Below are positions 36,651 to 49,680 of a stretch of 64,000 nt of DNA, piece after piece. Position numbers and translations under genes: made by a program. This DNA is from Capitulum mitella. Lineage: Eukaryota > Arthropoda > Thecostraca > Pollicipedomorpha > Pollicipedidae. The notes under the pieces are model-generated. The model made no database searches. It was not told the DNA's origin and worked only from the letters and a program-made list of their open reading frames with translations. The stretch spans positions 10,545,538 to 10,609,537 of the forward strand of contig CP099850.1 of assembly GCA_030062745.1 (NCBI GenBank). Direction: 5' to 3'. The first letter of the stretch is position 1, and the number at the start of each line of letters is the position of its first letter.

Positions 36651-37483
36651 ACTCGTCGACATCCCACTTAGATTTATTGTGAAATACATCAAACCAGCTT
36701 CCGATCTCATACCGCGACAAAACAGAAATATGCACGTATTGTTTCTTGACAACTGACAGCAGGTGGTGAAGATAAATGCAAGTTTCTCTGCTCCCCTCTG
36801 ATTCTATACCCACCCCCATCATAGCCAGATCCCATAAGCTCAAGAAACGTTCCGGTTATTAATACAAGACCATCTATCATGCTTGTTTACACCAAAAGTC
36901 TTCCCCCTAATGCCAAACGACCGGCTTCAGAGCTCACCGAGTACGAAATGCTGGGATATCACATCGTGAGCCTTCTCGACGGCGGGACAGACCTGGCAGG
37001 AAGAATTTTCACTTGGGCTGTTTCAGCAACGGTGCAAATGCATTTTCCAGCAGCTCTCTTAAAATAAGAGATCCCTTAAAGTGTTGGAACAGCGAGTAAT
37101 GGGGAGACATAGAGAGAGAGAGGGAAGGGAGCAAAAAGACTGGCAGACCCAAGCACAGATAGGTAACGACGTAAAAAGAATACAGGAGAATGGGAGACGA
37201 AATAGATATCTGTGTTCAATCCGGCCGACTTGCTCCTCTCACAACAATCTTTTTCATCGATCCGAATGATTACCGGGTTGATGTCAGGGATCCCAGCCCG
37301 TGCTATGTGTAGCTTGTTGCAGAGACTCGACGTCTGAACCCGATCGAGCAATTTAGGGCAATGGCTGATTTTGTGGCGAAAGTTTAACGCGCCGCCAAGA
37401 ACGCTACACGACCGTTTGGTAGTCAGCATGACCCTTTGGTGGCCAGTCGCCACCAGGGACCCGTGTGCCAGATGTCGAGCGCT

Positions 37484-37553
37484 CAGGCCACTCGAACCCG
37501 TCTTGACTGAACGAGGAGACCAGCGCTCTAGTCAACTGAACTACCGACCGCGG
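37484..37553 (-). repeat. tRNA-like relic (tRNA pseudogene or SINE head)
   Basis: The minus strand reads GGTCGGTAGTTCAGTTGACTAGAGCGCTGG, a good tRNA D-arm/A box, and 35-40 nt further GGGTTCGAGTGG, a fair B box/T-arm. The acceptor stem does not pair well and the anticodon arm is poor (TCTCCTCGTTCAGTCAAGA), so it is not an intact tRNA. It could be the promoter head of a tRNA-derived SINE, but no tail or second copy was found in this window. Confidence 0.5.
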
Positions 37554-37639
37554 TATTCATATTACAGTACAGGCACTCGCGCAGGATCCGGTTGTCTGTG
37601 AACACTAGCAGCAGTCCTTCCAGCCGCAGGGAAGACATT

Positions 37640-37990
37640 CACAACTATCCCACGAGCGTCACGACCGCCTGTCGACCGTACGGAACCCCGGGCCGGGTTG
37701 CGTCGGCCGTCGTCTCCGACGAAGACGCGGCCGCCGGCCGAGAACACCGTTATTTGCGTCGCCGGCAGCACGCCGTCCGTCGCCGCAGCCTCTGGCAGCC
37801 CGAGACGCCGCCCTGTGATTAATAGTGCACGGAGATAGTTTAATTTGGGCTCGGCGCCTACCAGGTGGGTGCGGCGGGGCTAGAGGAAGCCGGCCGCGGA
37901 TGGGCCATGGCGAACGGCCGGCCACCGCCTGAGCCGTCCGGGTCGGTGACGTGTGAGGCAATTACCGCCGCCGCGTGATCGCTCACAGGC
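37640..37990. other. CpG-rich island with TGATTAATAG / TTTAATTTGGG core
   Basis: A GC-rich stretch enclosing an AT-rich core at about 37814-37850 with TGATTAATAGTGC and AGTTTAATTTGGG. The layout, AT-rich homeodomain-like sites inside CpG-rich flanks, matches the islands at 18890-19200 and 21170-22030. Not coding as far as I can see. Confidence 0.3.
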
Positions 37991-38774
37991 AATGGTAAGT
38001 ACGTGCGGAGTGGCGGCTGACTGATGGACCGTCGTAAGGGTGTCCTGATGGGTGATTGGTTTGTCTGGTCCATGTCTGCGTAGATACATCCAAGGGAAGT
38101 ATTCAGTAGGTTGCCTTCGGCCAAAGCGATATGCACCCGATCGGAAGGACGCGATGCGCTCTCATCAGTCAGGCGAGACTGTTTGTCGCCTCGTCGTCCA
38201 CTGACGAACGCATGGCGGGTCCCCGTCGCACGACAGCGCTGCACGTCCATTGCCGCGGTGTCCATGGGTACCGCGCCTCCATGCGACACGTACGATGGCC
38301 TGTCTGGCTTCTTATCCGTGGACCTCTGTGCGGCATTGAAGCGCACGTGTGACGTTCAGATGTGGTGCGGCCCAGAAGACACGATTAGACACGTTCAGGC
38401 CGTGCTAGCTGGTCTCATCTGGGAGCATGGTTCGTGGTTTTGATCTGTTAAAGGAAAACTTTGGGGCCTTCTTTCATGCACCTTCCAGTCAACGGTTTCA
38501 CTACAAAAGGTAAATGTAAACAGTTAAATGGAACGTTGCGAAAGACGTACATCAAAGGAGTGAGCACGTAATGCACTATCTAATTTCATATTAACTTCGA
38601 GAACATTGACATGCATGACACCAAAGTTGTCTTATGATGTCTCCAAATGCGGAAATAGGGAGCATTTAGGTTGCTACCTCTCTGACAACAGTTTTGCGTT
38701 TGGTGCTGTTTTTAGAAGGCAAATAATTTTACTTATCAAGCTTTCGTCTGGTACGTTATCACATGCCTATTTTT

Positions 38775-38880
38775 TGGCCACTTTTTGTTAAATATTTTAT
38801 TATTACTTACCAGGTTTGCCTACTTTTTATTATATATTTCATTATTACTTACCAGTGTCTATATTTCACATGCCTATTTT
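38775..38880. repeat. Two-copy local duplication, about 45-bp unit
   Basis: AATATTTTATTATTACTTACCAG and a TATTTCATTATTACTTACCAG block are followed by similar CTACTTTT/CTATATTT text, and ACATGCCTATTTTT also recurs (38760 and 38869). AT-rich slippage-type duplication. Confidence 0.6.
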
Positions 38881-41419
38881 TCCGACGTTACCAAGTCGGA
38901 AGTCAATAAGCCTTTTCCGATGAAGCAGGATCGTTTCCAACTCGTTATGGGCATCACCCATCGAACGCGAAACAGTTCATAGTCATCCAATTCACCTTTC
39001 AAAAATGATGCGCTTGATAGCGGCCAGCCAAGTAGCTCGGTGTGGAACTTTTTCTGACAACGAGGTCACGGTCATTCCCATCTAGCACGATTAGCGCACG
39101 AACGTGTCACTTGCCATTGGCTGATACTTGGTCAATGCCAGTTCAGCTAAGGTTCTTTCTTTCAATCAAATCCACTTCTTTCCAGATTTCCAAGCCCCTT
39201 GTGAAAGTTTATTGCTCCCGGCCCTACAAAGAGTAAGAGGATTCCCAGCTGAATGACTTGAATAATGGAATCTGTAGAGCAATAACCCCTTTGACAGCTG
39301 TCATTAAGAACGCTCATTTCCGACATGACTACACGGCAAACGCAAATGGAATGCTTGCAAATGGAACACCAGTAAAGCTTTTAAAAGGGCTAGCGGGAAT
39401 GGACGGCCTTCAGCCTGTTTCTCCGCCTTGATCCTCACGTTTTGCGCTTAGAAGCACGGATTGCTTTGCGGGTCGTGTGTTCGCTGTTTTTCTGAAATTT
39501 TACGTCTGACTGCCGTTTGTGCCTCACGGTAATTCGGAGCAGTTGATGGTACTGATCGTAGCACTGTTCAAGGATCGAGCTGCGGGCATCATTCCGTTTT
39601 TAAGCGGCTGAAGCTGTGTTTTGGCTGCCATGTCGACCGAATTCAAACGTAGCTTATCATTTGGTCCGCTTAAAATGTAGAAGTTCTTAATCCTACACAG
39701 TTTACCAAAACGAACCCCTATTATGCAAAGTGCAAATGTGCGAGATTCTCGTTGCACTAACATTACTTGAATAGTGCCTGCATGATACCAGCACCAAGAT
39801 CAATGTGGCACCGAACCTGTACATTCTAAAAAAATCACGCGCGCCGGGCCAATACTGATTAGATTTATGTGAAATGAATGACGCACGTTTCCACACCCTG
39901 ACCGGGTCATAAGAGTTACCCCGTGTAAGACCGTAATGGAAGCCATCAGTCTGACCGCTTTCAGTGAGCTGTGATAATGTCACGTCTGTAGTTCCATCCG
40001 CTTAGCCCTGATAGCTATTCCAAGGTGTGGTGGACCGACGAACGTGCGGACCATATTGAATTACGAACGAGGCCGTGAGCAGAAGTCCTAGTTAAAAAAG
40101 AGCAGTCTGTGTAGGTCCGGGCCGGCCCGGCCGTGATCATTTTTACAGGGAAGTTACATCACAACTGCATGAAACTGATCACACAACTCTGATTATACGC
40201 AGGATAAATTTCTTAGAATTTTTGTGTTGACGTTTACAATACGATACGATATTTACATGCTTGTATGTTAACGTCACTATTCCGTGGGTGGAGGTTTTTG
40301 CTCTGTTTGATATCCACTTTCCTATCGTGTTTTTGTATCGCTCACTAAAAACAGCAAACAATACCATGGGCGCACGTGAGGCTTAAGGTTGCAATGCCTC
40401 TGGTGCAAAGAAATGAAACAGAACGATAAATATCCGCCTGTATTGCAAAATATAACAAGGACTGTCAATGTGCTAAAGGATATTTCAAAGCATGTTTCAG
40501 AATCTGAAGAGAAATGCTGAGAAATTACTAGGCGCATTCCAGGCGCCCCACAGAGTGCACTGCTAGCTATAAGAATATGCTCAACTATAATACCACTAAC
40601 TATATCATAAAATATTCACTTGTTATTGAGGCCATGCAAACAGGATAAAGATCACAAAGGAGCACAACACTGTTACAGTCCCCAAAAGTCGTACGAGTGC
40701 GAGACGTTCCGAACGCGGTTTGAGCTGAAGTCCCGCAGGCAATACACACTGAAGTACCCAGTTACGAGGCTCTGGTCGGTTTCCCTCCCCTGGTCCTTTT
40801 TGCGTGGACTGCCTGAGGAGCGAGTGGACTGTTTGAGGCACGTCAAACCGACGCTAATCTCACGTGACAGCCCTAACGGCCGTGCCAGAGAAAGTGACCG
40901 CTCGGAGCCACGGCAGCGAGCCCGCAGTCAGCGGACAGGCGGAGGTGCGGGGGGGGGGGGTAAAATGTGCGTCGTCATCAGTTACTGACCGCCACAGCCC
41001 GTCATCGGTCCGATACGAGCAGGGAACAGGCATACCGACGGCGGCCGGCAGTCGGCGCCGTCGCTCGGTAACACGGCCGGGTCGGTGCACTCTACGAGGG
41101 CCGTAATAGCGTACGTCGCCGATCTAAAAGGTATCTGACTGCGATGATGAATGGCCCGTGAGCGGTGCGGACCGTGGGCGGCGCTGGGGGTCTCTGCCCA
41201 GGACATTAGTGGGAGACGCCTTCCCCGGCCAGGGGTCGGCCTGGCTCCTGCATCGCTGCAAACCGAGGCCCCCAGCATCGCGCAGTAATAGCAACACTCC
41301 TTGTGAGGGTCGGTAGAACATACGGCCAGGAGGTTACTGACTTGGTGTCGACCCAGCCACACTGCGGCGGCGTGCGTTGATGGAGGCGGAGAGAGAGAAC
41401 ACAGACGCAGGCAGGATTT

Positions 41420-41800
41420 CCTCAAGGGAGGGGCAAAACCTCGAGGAGGCTCCTTTGAAGGACCCTCAGTGGCGCTGGTGTAGACGGACAGTTGGAGCGC
41501 ACCTCCTTATTCTCATTTTCGTCTTTTGAAAGGGACCTCTGGAGCCCTTCGAACGGGCTTCCCTCACCATTCCGGAAGGGGAGAGGGGATTTTAGGCCTC
41601 TACCGCAGGGGGACCGAGACCTTCCTGTACAGCAGTCCCCGAAACTTCCCCAGAGGACCTTTGAAACATTTCTAAAAGGAGTCTTGAGGCGCCGGGTCTT
41701 CCCAAACAGGTCTCCGGTGCTCCCTAAAAGGGGCCTCTGAAACCTTCCAGAGGGTGCTTCAGAGGCGTCCGTGAAGGGCACATTGAAGGCACCTCGGGAG
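41420..41800. repeat. Degenerate G/C-rich repeat (GGACCTTTGAAAC-type words)
   Basis: Recurring words such as GAGGACCTTTGAAAC, GGGCCTCTGAAACCTTCC, GGGACCTCTGGAGCCCTTC and AGGGGAGAGGGGATTTTAGGCC at roughly 30-60-bp spacing. They resemble the reverse complement of the words at 35740-35970. Overlapping 80-170-codon frames on both strands are products of the repeat. Confidence 0.5.
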
Positions 41801-42262
41801 TCTAAATCCAACCGTAGGAGACTGCATCGGCTTTCCTGTCGCCACCGTCGGCCAAAGGGAACGTCATCGGGATCGCCAGCAATGGGACCACCTTGTACGG
41901 AGGGGGGAGGCGACCGTCCCATTCCTCCTGCCTTGGTCACGTTCCTGAGAGTTGAAGAGAGATGACTTTTGAGACATTTCTGTTGTCCGGATGCGATTCA
42001 GCTTAGCTTGATTTCTGGAAACCAGAGGTGACCTCTACGTCATGATATTATAAGCGGACGTAACTGACCCCGTAGTAACGGCAATTAATACAGTGGTCTT
42101 AAATGCAAAGCATCTTTAACGAAGTTAATTTTTCTAAGATACCGCTGTTCCATACAGCCACCCTATGTCTGCTGATTGGAAGCCGGCCAATGGCATAGGA
42201 CAAACATTTTGTGCGGTGCGGACGCAGCAGAGATGCCGCCTTGCTCAGTCGCGATAAACATT

Positions 42263-42335
42263 AACACTGGTGTCAAAAATCACTGATGGTGTCAAAGGTC
42301 ACAGCCACTGGTGTCAAAGTCAGAACACTGATGCC
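42263..42335. repeat. Short CTGGTGTCAAAG tandem repeat
   Basis: ACACTGGTGTCAAAAATCACTGATGGTGTCAAAGG and CCACTGGTGTCAAAGTCAG are near-tandem copies of a 20-25-bp unit, with a weaker fourth CACTGATGCCACC copy. Simple local duplication. Confidence 0.55.
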
Positions 42336-42679
42336 ACCAAATCAAGATATCTGCCGACACACGGTTTCAACTGGCCAGGGTGTCAGTCACTAGGCACGGT
42401 CTATCAGTATCTTCAGATATGACCCGTCATGGTGTCCAGACGGCTGTCCTCAGGCCTGATGTGCCGTTTTCCCCAGAAATGATTGCTCGCCATGTGCCCA
42501 AATAGGCGGAGATGACAATCAAGCCATGATCCCCACCTTCTCAAACACCAGAAGTGCCCTATCCTGACGTGGTTTTTCAGTTTGAGTCCAAACCGGTACA
42601 AACAGAGTTTTCACCCGACATTCCCCTTCACCGTGTTCAAACCGGCAAAAGTACGAACGCCGTCAAATAGACCCCGCTG

Positions 42680-43090
42680 GGGTGAACACATCGCGGCGAG
42701 GTTTCGCGCAGTCCTGGCGGAGAGGCCCTGCTGTCCCAGCCTGCATCTCGGCGGGACGTTAAATCACCCTGCCGTCGGGACCGGTGGCGGCGCCGGCTCT
42801 TCAAAGCCGAGCCCGCGTGGCCCGCCGCGGGCGCCGTCCATCACCGGCCGCCTCTCGGGCGGCCAAGTCCAGACGCAGTCGGGGGGGGGGCGTGGGGGCT
42901 GCAGCGAGAGCCACCCGGCTAATCAGACCGCCGGCATTTGGACCACGTTCTGCCCTCAGAAGTTTGCGCGCTCGTCGCCGGCGGAAACGAAGACGAGTTG
43001 CAGCGCAAACGGTTGGCACACAGCGCCGCCCTGGATCAAATTACAAACGGCTGTGTTGCTGCGAGGAGGCAGCGTGGGCAATTAGCGTCC
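42680..43090. other. CpG-rich island in the A-B spacer
   Basis: A GC-rich stretch with frames open on both strands, including a CGGGGGGGGGGCG-type G-run. No protein similarity is recognised. It could be a promoter-type island for gene A or B, but nothing distinguishes the possibilities. Confidence 0.3.
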
Positions 43091-44689
43091 CAACGCCAGA
43101 CGTAATGGGCTATTTCCTGAAGACAGATGAAGCTGTGAGGTTTGTGGTTTTGCCGTGGCTGGAGATCTCCATTGGTCTAATGTAAGTAAACCTTTCCATC
43201 TCCTCTATCGCCTCTGATGTAAATAAGCATTTTTAGCCGAGTCTCGTTAACACGCACTTTAAATAGAGTCACAGTGACAAAATTAAAATGCGCCAGTCTT
43301 GCGAGGAAAACAACTGAAAGGGAGAATGTCCCTTTCCTGTACGTTTCGTCGCGTAAATGTTGAGACGAAAACCGTGAAAATTGCGTCGCCGCAGCTACTT
43401 TAATCTAGTCCGTCGCTTGTCTTTATGAGCCAGGCCACCCAATCACGCGGTATTTATGGGCCATTCAGCGCGGGCGCCTCTGCGCTGGTCGTTGTCATCA
43501 ACCCGGGCTCGGCGACAGCCAATTAACTAGGATGTCAATGCAACTTTATGACCGGAACGAGCTGCGATGAGATTTTGGGTTGGGCAGGAGTGAACGCTTA
43601 TGTATAAGAGGCTATACTAATGTACATAGGCTCCAATATACGATGTATAGAGAAATCAATGAATATGGACATAGACACGATACTATACTACGTTAGTAGA
43701 TTTGGAAAAGAATTATTTGAAGCGCAGCATATGTGAACTCTCACAAAGTGGCCATCATTTAATTCCCTTGTAAGTCGATAATGAGCCATCGACCAGTCAC
43801 GGCCGAGTTCGCTGTTGCCATGCGATCAGAACTGCCTGCAGCCACAGCTGACCGCGTTGAGCGCCGCGCGAGGTTGTGAGCAGCGCTGGACGCTCGGCGC
43901 AGCGCGCAGACGTGACGAACACTTCGGGAGGCGACGGAAGCGGTTAGAACATCTGGGGTTACGGAAATCCGCTGGAAGTTTGTTTGGAGCCACTCTATCG
44001 ACAGCGGCCATGTTTCCCAGTGACTGATGCCAAGTGTTTCTAAAACCCAGGGCTGGGTTATGAAATCGTTCACACCTCAAACTGTGTCATCACTCGAAGG
44101 TCATGATACTAATGACATGGGGTGTTTCTGATGCACGTGTTTTTTTGTGTCCAAAGTGTAAATGCTGTGAAGTGTGGGAGATTCTGGGAAGCCTTGTGCA
44201 TAATAATTGCTGTGAGCGTAGCCAAACTGTCGACATATTTTAGACAAAAGGTGTCACACGTGCTGTAACCTGTCGCTTTCCTAAAAACAAAACCCATTCA
44301 CTTTATCGGCGAATCAATAGCAGACTCGCAATGACTGGCGGGCACTGGCCTGTTAGGACACCGACCCAATGACCGACATGACCTGCATCAAGCATCACCT
44401 CAGCATGCATGATTTGTTTACTCGTTCACTGATCCGTTCATTGGATGCCAGCGCTGATCTTGCTCTCGAGCTAGAGAGAATGCATACTGTTGAAGAATCG
44501 CCAACATCCAAAAGAATGTGGGCCAAGAGGTTTAGTATTACGACATGGAGTCCGACAGATAACTTTTTGGTTCATTCTTAACATGCAAAGCCGTCTTTTC
44601 AACGCTGAGTACCTCCACAGAAACCCGTGCCTCTCTCTCTTGCCCCTGCAAATGTAGCGCACCATCTGGTCCCCGAATACTGCACCTCC

Positions 44690-45210
44690 GCCTTCAGCAC
44701 TGCGGCCCGAAGCAACCTCCAGCCTCACCTGTCTCCTGCTGCTGCAACTGGCCGCGCCGGGCTGTCTTCAGAGAGGCCGACCGGCCGGCGCCGCGTCCCT
44801 CCAGCGCCACGAGCTCGCCGCCGCCGCCGTCGCCGTGCGCCGCCCGCTGCCGCAGCTCGGGCCGGAGACAGTCCCGGCGCGCCGCCCCGCTCCGCCGCCG
44901 CCGAGCAGGCACTGCGGCGTCGGCGCCGACGCGGCCCGGCCGGCGCCGGCCGACGCGGCCGCCGGTTCAGGTGGGTCCGGCCGGCCGGCCGCCGCCTGCC
45001 AATCGTAACAGAATCGGGCCCGCCGGTCGGCGGCCGCGGCCGCCGGCCGCCGCGCCGCGCCCGTTGTTTTCTGAATAAATACGCCGCTGTTTGCCGGTGC
45101 CGGCGAGGGTGAGCCTGCCGCTGCTCTCGACGCAAGCCGGTGCCCCCTGCAGGCCGTTGGCCGCGGTCGGGGGGCCAGTTGTTCGCACTCCGCGGCGATC
45201 GACTGGCTTC
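44690..45210. other. Strong CpG island in the A-B spacer
   Basis: One of the two most GC-rich stretches of the window (GGCCGG, GCCGCCG words), 10 kb upstream of gene A's first coding exon. On composition and position it is a candidate promoter island for gene A. Open frames on both strands are low-complexity Arg/Pro/Ala peptides and are not credible proteins. Confidence 0.35.
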
Positions 45211-47099
45211 TACTCGCCTCCAGGGGTGCCGTTCGTGACTAAGTGGAGCCCAGGAGGCTCACTGCACGTGTCGGACCCGCGGACGGCGACGCTGGAATCA
45301 AGCCCCAACTGCTCGGCTGAGCCCTGCTCTTGAATCCCGAAGTATGACGCAGAGTTATGAAACGTGGCACAGGAAATGATGCTGTGGACGCAATCCAAAG
45401 AGGAAACGTTGTAAGTAGTGTCAAGGTAAAGAGCCCAATCGTCGACTTAAGTCAAAACCAAACGTCCCAGCCTATGTCTTTTTGTCGCCTGTTGTACCAG
45501 ATTGACGTGCAGTGATGGTTTGAAGGTTATCAACTTTAAACTGTGTTGAACTTTAAGTTGAAGAAAAAACTACAGAATGGGGACAGACTAAATTAATGGA
45601 TGTTTTTTTTTAAGGCGATTTGCTGTCCCCGTCGTAGAAGCTTTATTTGACAGTAGAATTATATTTAAATTTTTATTTGTTACTAGAGCCATCAGCCTGA
45701 TATTGTTTTGATCGTTATCTACTTCCAAGTGAGTTCGTTGCAATGTCTTTAACAAACTAAATTTTAACCAGCTAAGTTATATCCAACTTTGTTCCCTCTC
45801 CCTTCCTGTCTCAGTGTTTTTAACCCGCTGCTGAGAATGCTCTAGGGTCACAAACTCGTGCAGTCTTGTGTTTGCCATCGTTGTCCTGTCCCCCCAACTT
45901 TTACCAGATTCTCGAAATTATCAAAAGGTGATTTAAATTCGTCCACGCCTTATCATTGGGCTTACAGTCATCATATTTGTATGCGGTTTAAATGACGTAT
46001 ATTTGTCTGTCCTCAGAATCTTCCACCGTTAGGGGCAACAGATTTTCACAAGAGCAACACTGAGATGTCACGCGTGCGTTCGGTGCGATGACAAATTTTA
46101 TGGCGCTGTAGCCCGCAGTAAACGCATCGTGCGCAGTTAATACGCAGTTAACCCTCACCCTACCGTGCTTTTTCATGAACGCGGTCTACGTGAAGGGGGC
46201 GAGGGATTTGGCTTCCGTAACCATGCAAAAACTAGAAGCATTAGAGCGATAGGGTAAATACTGTGACAGTCTGTTCTTTCCCCCACAAAAACAACCAAAA
46301 TACTTGTAAGCAGCCAATTGCTGATCCCGTACTTTGGATCAAGCCGGGTCAGGAAGGCAAAAATAGTCGTTTTTTTCGCATGTCAGTTAAATGTTCTAGA
46401 TTCCCATCCGTAAGTATTCAGACAGTCGCCAAGCCCTCATCAACACATGAAACGCCAAAGGAGCAGGAGAGAATAAATGGAGAAATGAAATGACAACATG
46501 TCAAATCCAAACTAAAACTAAGCTCTGGATTAGCAGAGGTGCTCTCACCTCACTTCACGACACAAATAAAAGGAACGCAATAACAGGAAATAAGCATGCG
46601 AAAAAGTCGAGTTCAGAAAAGCGATAGAAAAACTAACAAAAAAACAAAAACAAAAAAACAAAAACACAGTGGGCGCGGCAGATGCGGGATCTGGCACAAG
46701 GCAGCTGCAACTGCAGACCAGCTGCTGCAGCAGCAGGTTTCCGTTCCGCTTGAACACTCTGCTGGTCTCCGCCAGTCATCCCTTCTCGAGCCGGTCCAGC
46801 AAGTGGGCTGACAACCGTAGACAGACTGAAGGCAAGTCGCCTAACTCCCGGAGGCGACAAGATGATGACAAGATGACACCTCGCCGTCGCCACGAACACA
46901 AAAAAAAAACGCGAAAAAAGCTCAGCCACCGGCCAGCGTCATCCTGGTCGCCAGGCGGAACCCGAGCAGACCTGTGTCGCCGTCACGTGCCTGTGGGGTA
47001 CCAGGTAAATCTACAGAAAGTAATGACCGTATTCACTTTGTTTTGACAAGTCTGCTGTCACACGAGCCTTTTTTCAACTGAGATCACAGATCAGCGTTC

Positions 47100-47500
47100 G
47101 CCGTGACGGGAATAGCAGCCGTGCCGTGTGCACGACAGCCGTGCGTCGCCTCTGACTGCCTCCTGTGGGCTCAGGTCCCGTCCAGCGTCCTCTCTCGGCA
47201 GCGGTCAGGTGCCTGGCTGCGGTCCCCCCCCCGTGGCGCCGCCCGTGCCCGACTGATCGACGGCTCGCGTGCCTCCGGCGATGGCGACACGGCCGGAACA
47301 GGATGGTTCCGCCGCGGCCCGCCGGTGGCCGGCACCGGGCTGGCGTCCGCGACGGTCGGCCACGGCTTCAGGTGCGAGGCCGGGGGCTGCGGCCCGCCGT
47401 GCAGCGCCAGGGAGGGCGACCCAGATACGGCGGCCGCCCGCTGACTGGTCGTTCGTTACGGTCGGGACTGGACGACTCGGACGAGTTGGCGGCCCGGTAA
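47100..47500. other. CpG-rich island in the A-B spacer
   Basis: A GC-rich stretch with three overlapping plus-strand frames and one minus-strand frame. No known domain is visible. Similar in style to the other islands. Confidence 0.3.
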
Positions 47501-48289
47501 GCGGCTACCATAGCTGGCTGGGATTTGTCGTCCACAGCAGGGCTGGAAGCGGACATTTGCCGGGATCCCGATGGAACGTGGGTTATCCTCGTTTTGCGTC
47601 GCACTCTAAGTTGACCAGGGAAGTGTTGCGTCACCTGGACGCCGCATGGCTCCGGAGGGACACGACCTTTTCGAGATGATGCAATGACCTGTCCAAGCCA
47701 ACGAGGGATCGCATAAAACACGGCGGTGACCTGCATTCCATCGGCATCCAGGCACATGTCTGGCTGGAGGCTTTTGGGTTAACGATATGAATGCCTGTTT
47801 AGCGTTTCCACGTCGAATAAATCCGGCAAGGCTTACCATTTTCATTTCTGCAGCAGTGTGCAGGTGCTGTACGCTGCTGCAGATCCCATCCCCTAGGTGC
47901 TGATGAGATTTTGTGTTTAGCGCTCATTGTGTTGATAGTTGTGTGTTTGTTGATACTGTGTGCATTTCGTTAGCGAATTGCTTTCATGTAGCTGTAAAAA
48001 GATAAGAGTCAAGCCAGCGAATCACGAACCTCCCACATGGCAGTGCGCAATGCGAGTAGGCTTTCCCGCAACAGCCTCTTATTATCTCAGCCTGCCAGTC
48101 AACTTCTGACCCGCTGGCGTAAAACCCTGTTGACTTCCATGCTCACAGTGCAGAAAAGAGCACGTTTATATCTTCCCATCAAACTGTGCCCATCACATGG
48201 AATTGGACAAGGATCTAAGGGAATAAGATGATGAATAGAACATAATCCGATATCGAGGAGTCAGGAACAGCGTAGAATGGGATACAAAA

Positions 48290-48620
48290 CGTGAAGGGAA
48301 GGAAAAAATGTGGAAGCGAAAAGATGGAAGGAAGCTGAGAAGCGCCAAGAAAGGGAAAAGTTAACGTAAAGGTAAAGCAAAAGCTCCAGACTGAGAAGGA
48401 GAGAGAGAGAGGAGGAGGGAGCGGAGGATGGATAGAAAGGGGAGACAGGGGAAAGGGGGAGATAAATGAAGAGAAACAAAGGGAGAGAGAGAGTCTGTTT
48501 GCCAATACCGATGAATACAAATTGCGAAAGAGTCTAAATCGGCCGAAAGAGAAAGAGAAGGGAAAGAGCAGGGAAGGATGCAACCAAAAGCCGCAAAAAG
48601 CCCAACAAAACAGAGCAGAA
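48290..48620. repeat. Polypurine tract
   Basis: The plus strand is strongly purine-rich (GAGAGAGAGAGGAGGAGGGAG, GAAAGAGAAAGAGAAGGG). The minus-strand 185-codon frame across it is a Leu/Ser/Phe/Pro low-complexity peptide and is rejected as a gene. Confidence 0.8.
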
Positions 48621-49284
48621 CAAATGGTAAGCCGCGTAACCGGCATCCGAAGCGACGCGGGCTCCCGGCGGATTCCTCTTTGTTTTTGCGCCCGTTGGCT
48701 TCCGGGTCCGTGCCAACAACAGACAGGTATTAGGGTGGTTTGAGCCAGCCGACCGTCGAGGCCGGCACACATTTATCTTGGCAAGAGCGGAGCGGTTGTC
48801 GACGCAGAAACGACTCGGCTGTAGCGATCCCATCCTGTGGCTGGTTCCACCGCGGCAGCTTGGGCAGGCTTTGCTCGAGGAGGAAGCTCATCGACTGCAA
48901 CCACCAGTCATTAACTTTGCAGGCACGGCTTCGCTGAATTAATATCGGCATTCCGGCACGACTTTCGGCTGTAAAATTGCGTGGGGACTTCTGAAAATGG
49001 GCGATTTCCGCCGTGGAGATGTAATGACAATGACTTATTGCAAAACAGAGTATTGCTGTCGTCGAAGTCGAGCAATTTCCACTTAAGACTGCGATGATGG
49101 TGTTGCTGTCATAGTACATGCATTAACTACGCAGTGTCAAGAGACCGCCATCTTATTCTATGCCGACTGAACACGAAAACATCAGTTCTGTTCTTCACAA
49201 GAACCTCAACGGTGACGATAAGTTCCTGAGATATTGCGGTTTGAATCCGGTGGTCACCACCTCGCCGTGTGTCGAAAACCCCGT

Positions 49285-49680
49285 TGTCACCAGAGACCAT
49301 GACCTGACATGACCTCGGATGACATTTGGGTGCCTTTCACTTAAAATCACATTGCAAGCTTACGAGAATATTACATGCTTATGAGAAGAATATCTGAGCC
49401 GTACTCGAGTTCCTAAGACACTCAAGGCCACCAAACCGACAAAAGAATGACGGTCGCCAAAGTTTTAACATCAGCATTGACATGCCTACTTTTGGCCTGA
49501 ACTGACCGAAGACGCAACATGCAAAGTAGACCAAATAGAATGATTTTAGAAAGAAAAAGAACGAGCTTACCCAATGGTGTCATTTTGAGTCCGCAGTCAC
49601 CATTAGTTTGGATTTTAGGAGGCGGTCAAATTGATCCTCCATGGCGGGATGTGCGGGCAAGAACACCGTGACGGACCGGG
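49285..49680. mobile_element. Truncated TTAA element, right end
   Basis: TTAA at 49681-49684 is preceded by GTGACGGACCGGG, which has the GGG-TTAA form of the other elements. Inside, ACCATGACCTGACATGACCTCGGATGACATTTGGGTG is very close to a block of the element at 19551-20798 (CATGACCTGACATGATCTCACGTTGCATTTGGTG, near 20299). No matching left end was found, so this looks truncated. Confidence 0.5.

Noticed and set aside
44627..45135. Overlapping 136-161-codon frames on both strands
   Set aside because: Composition-driven openness in a CpG island; the peptides are Arg/Pro/Ala-rich without recognisable motifs.
48215..48772. 185-codon minus-strand frame
   Set aside because: It translates a polypurine tract into Leu/Ser/Phe/Pro repeats and has no credible protein features.
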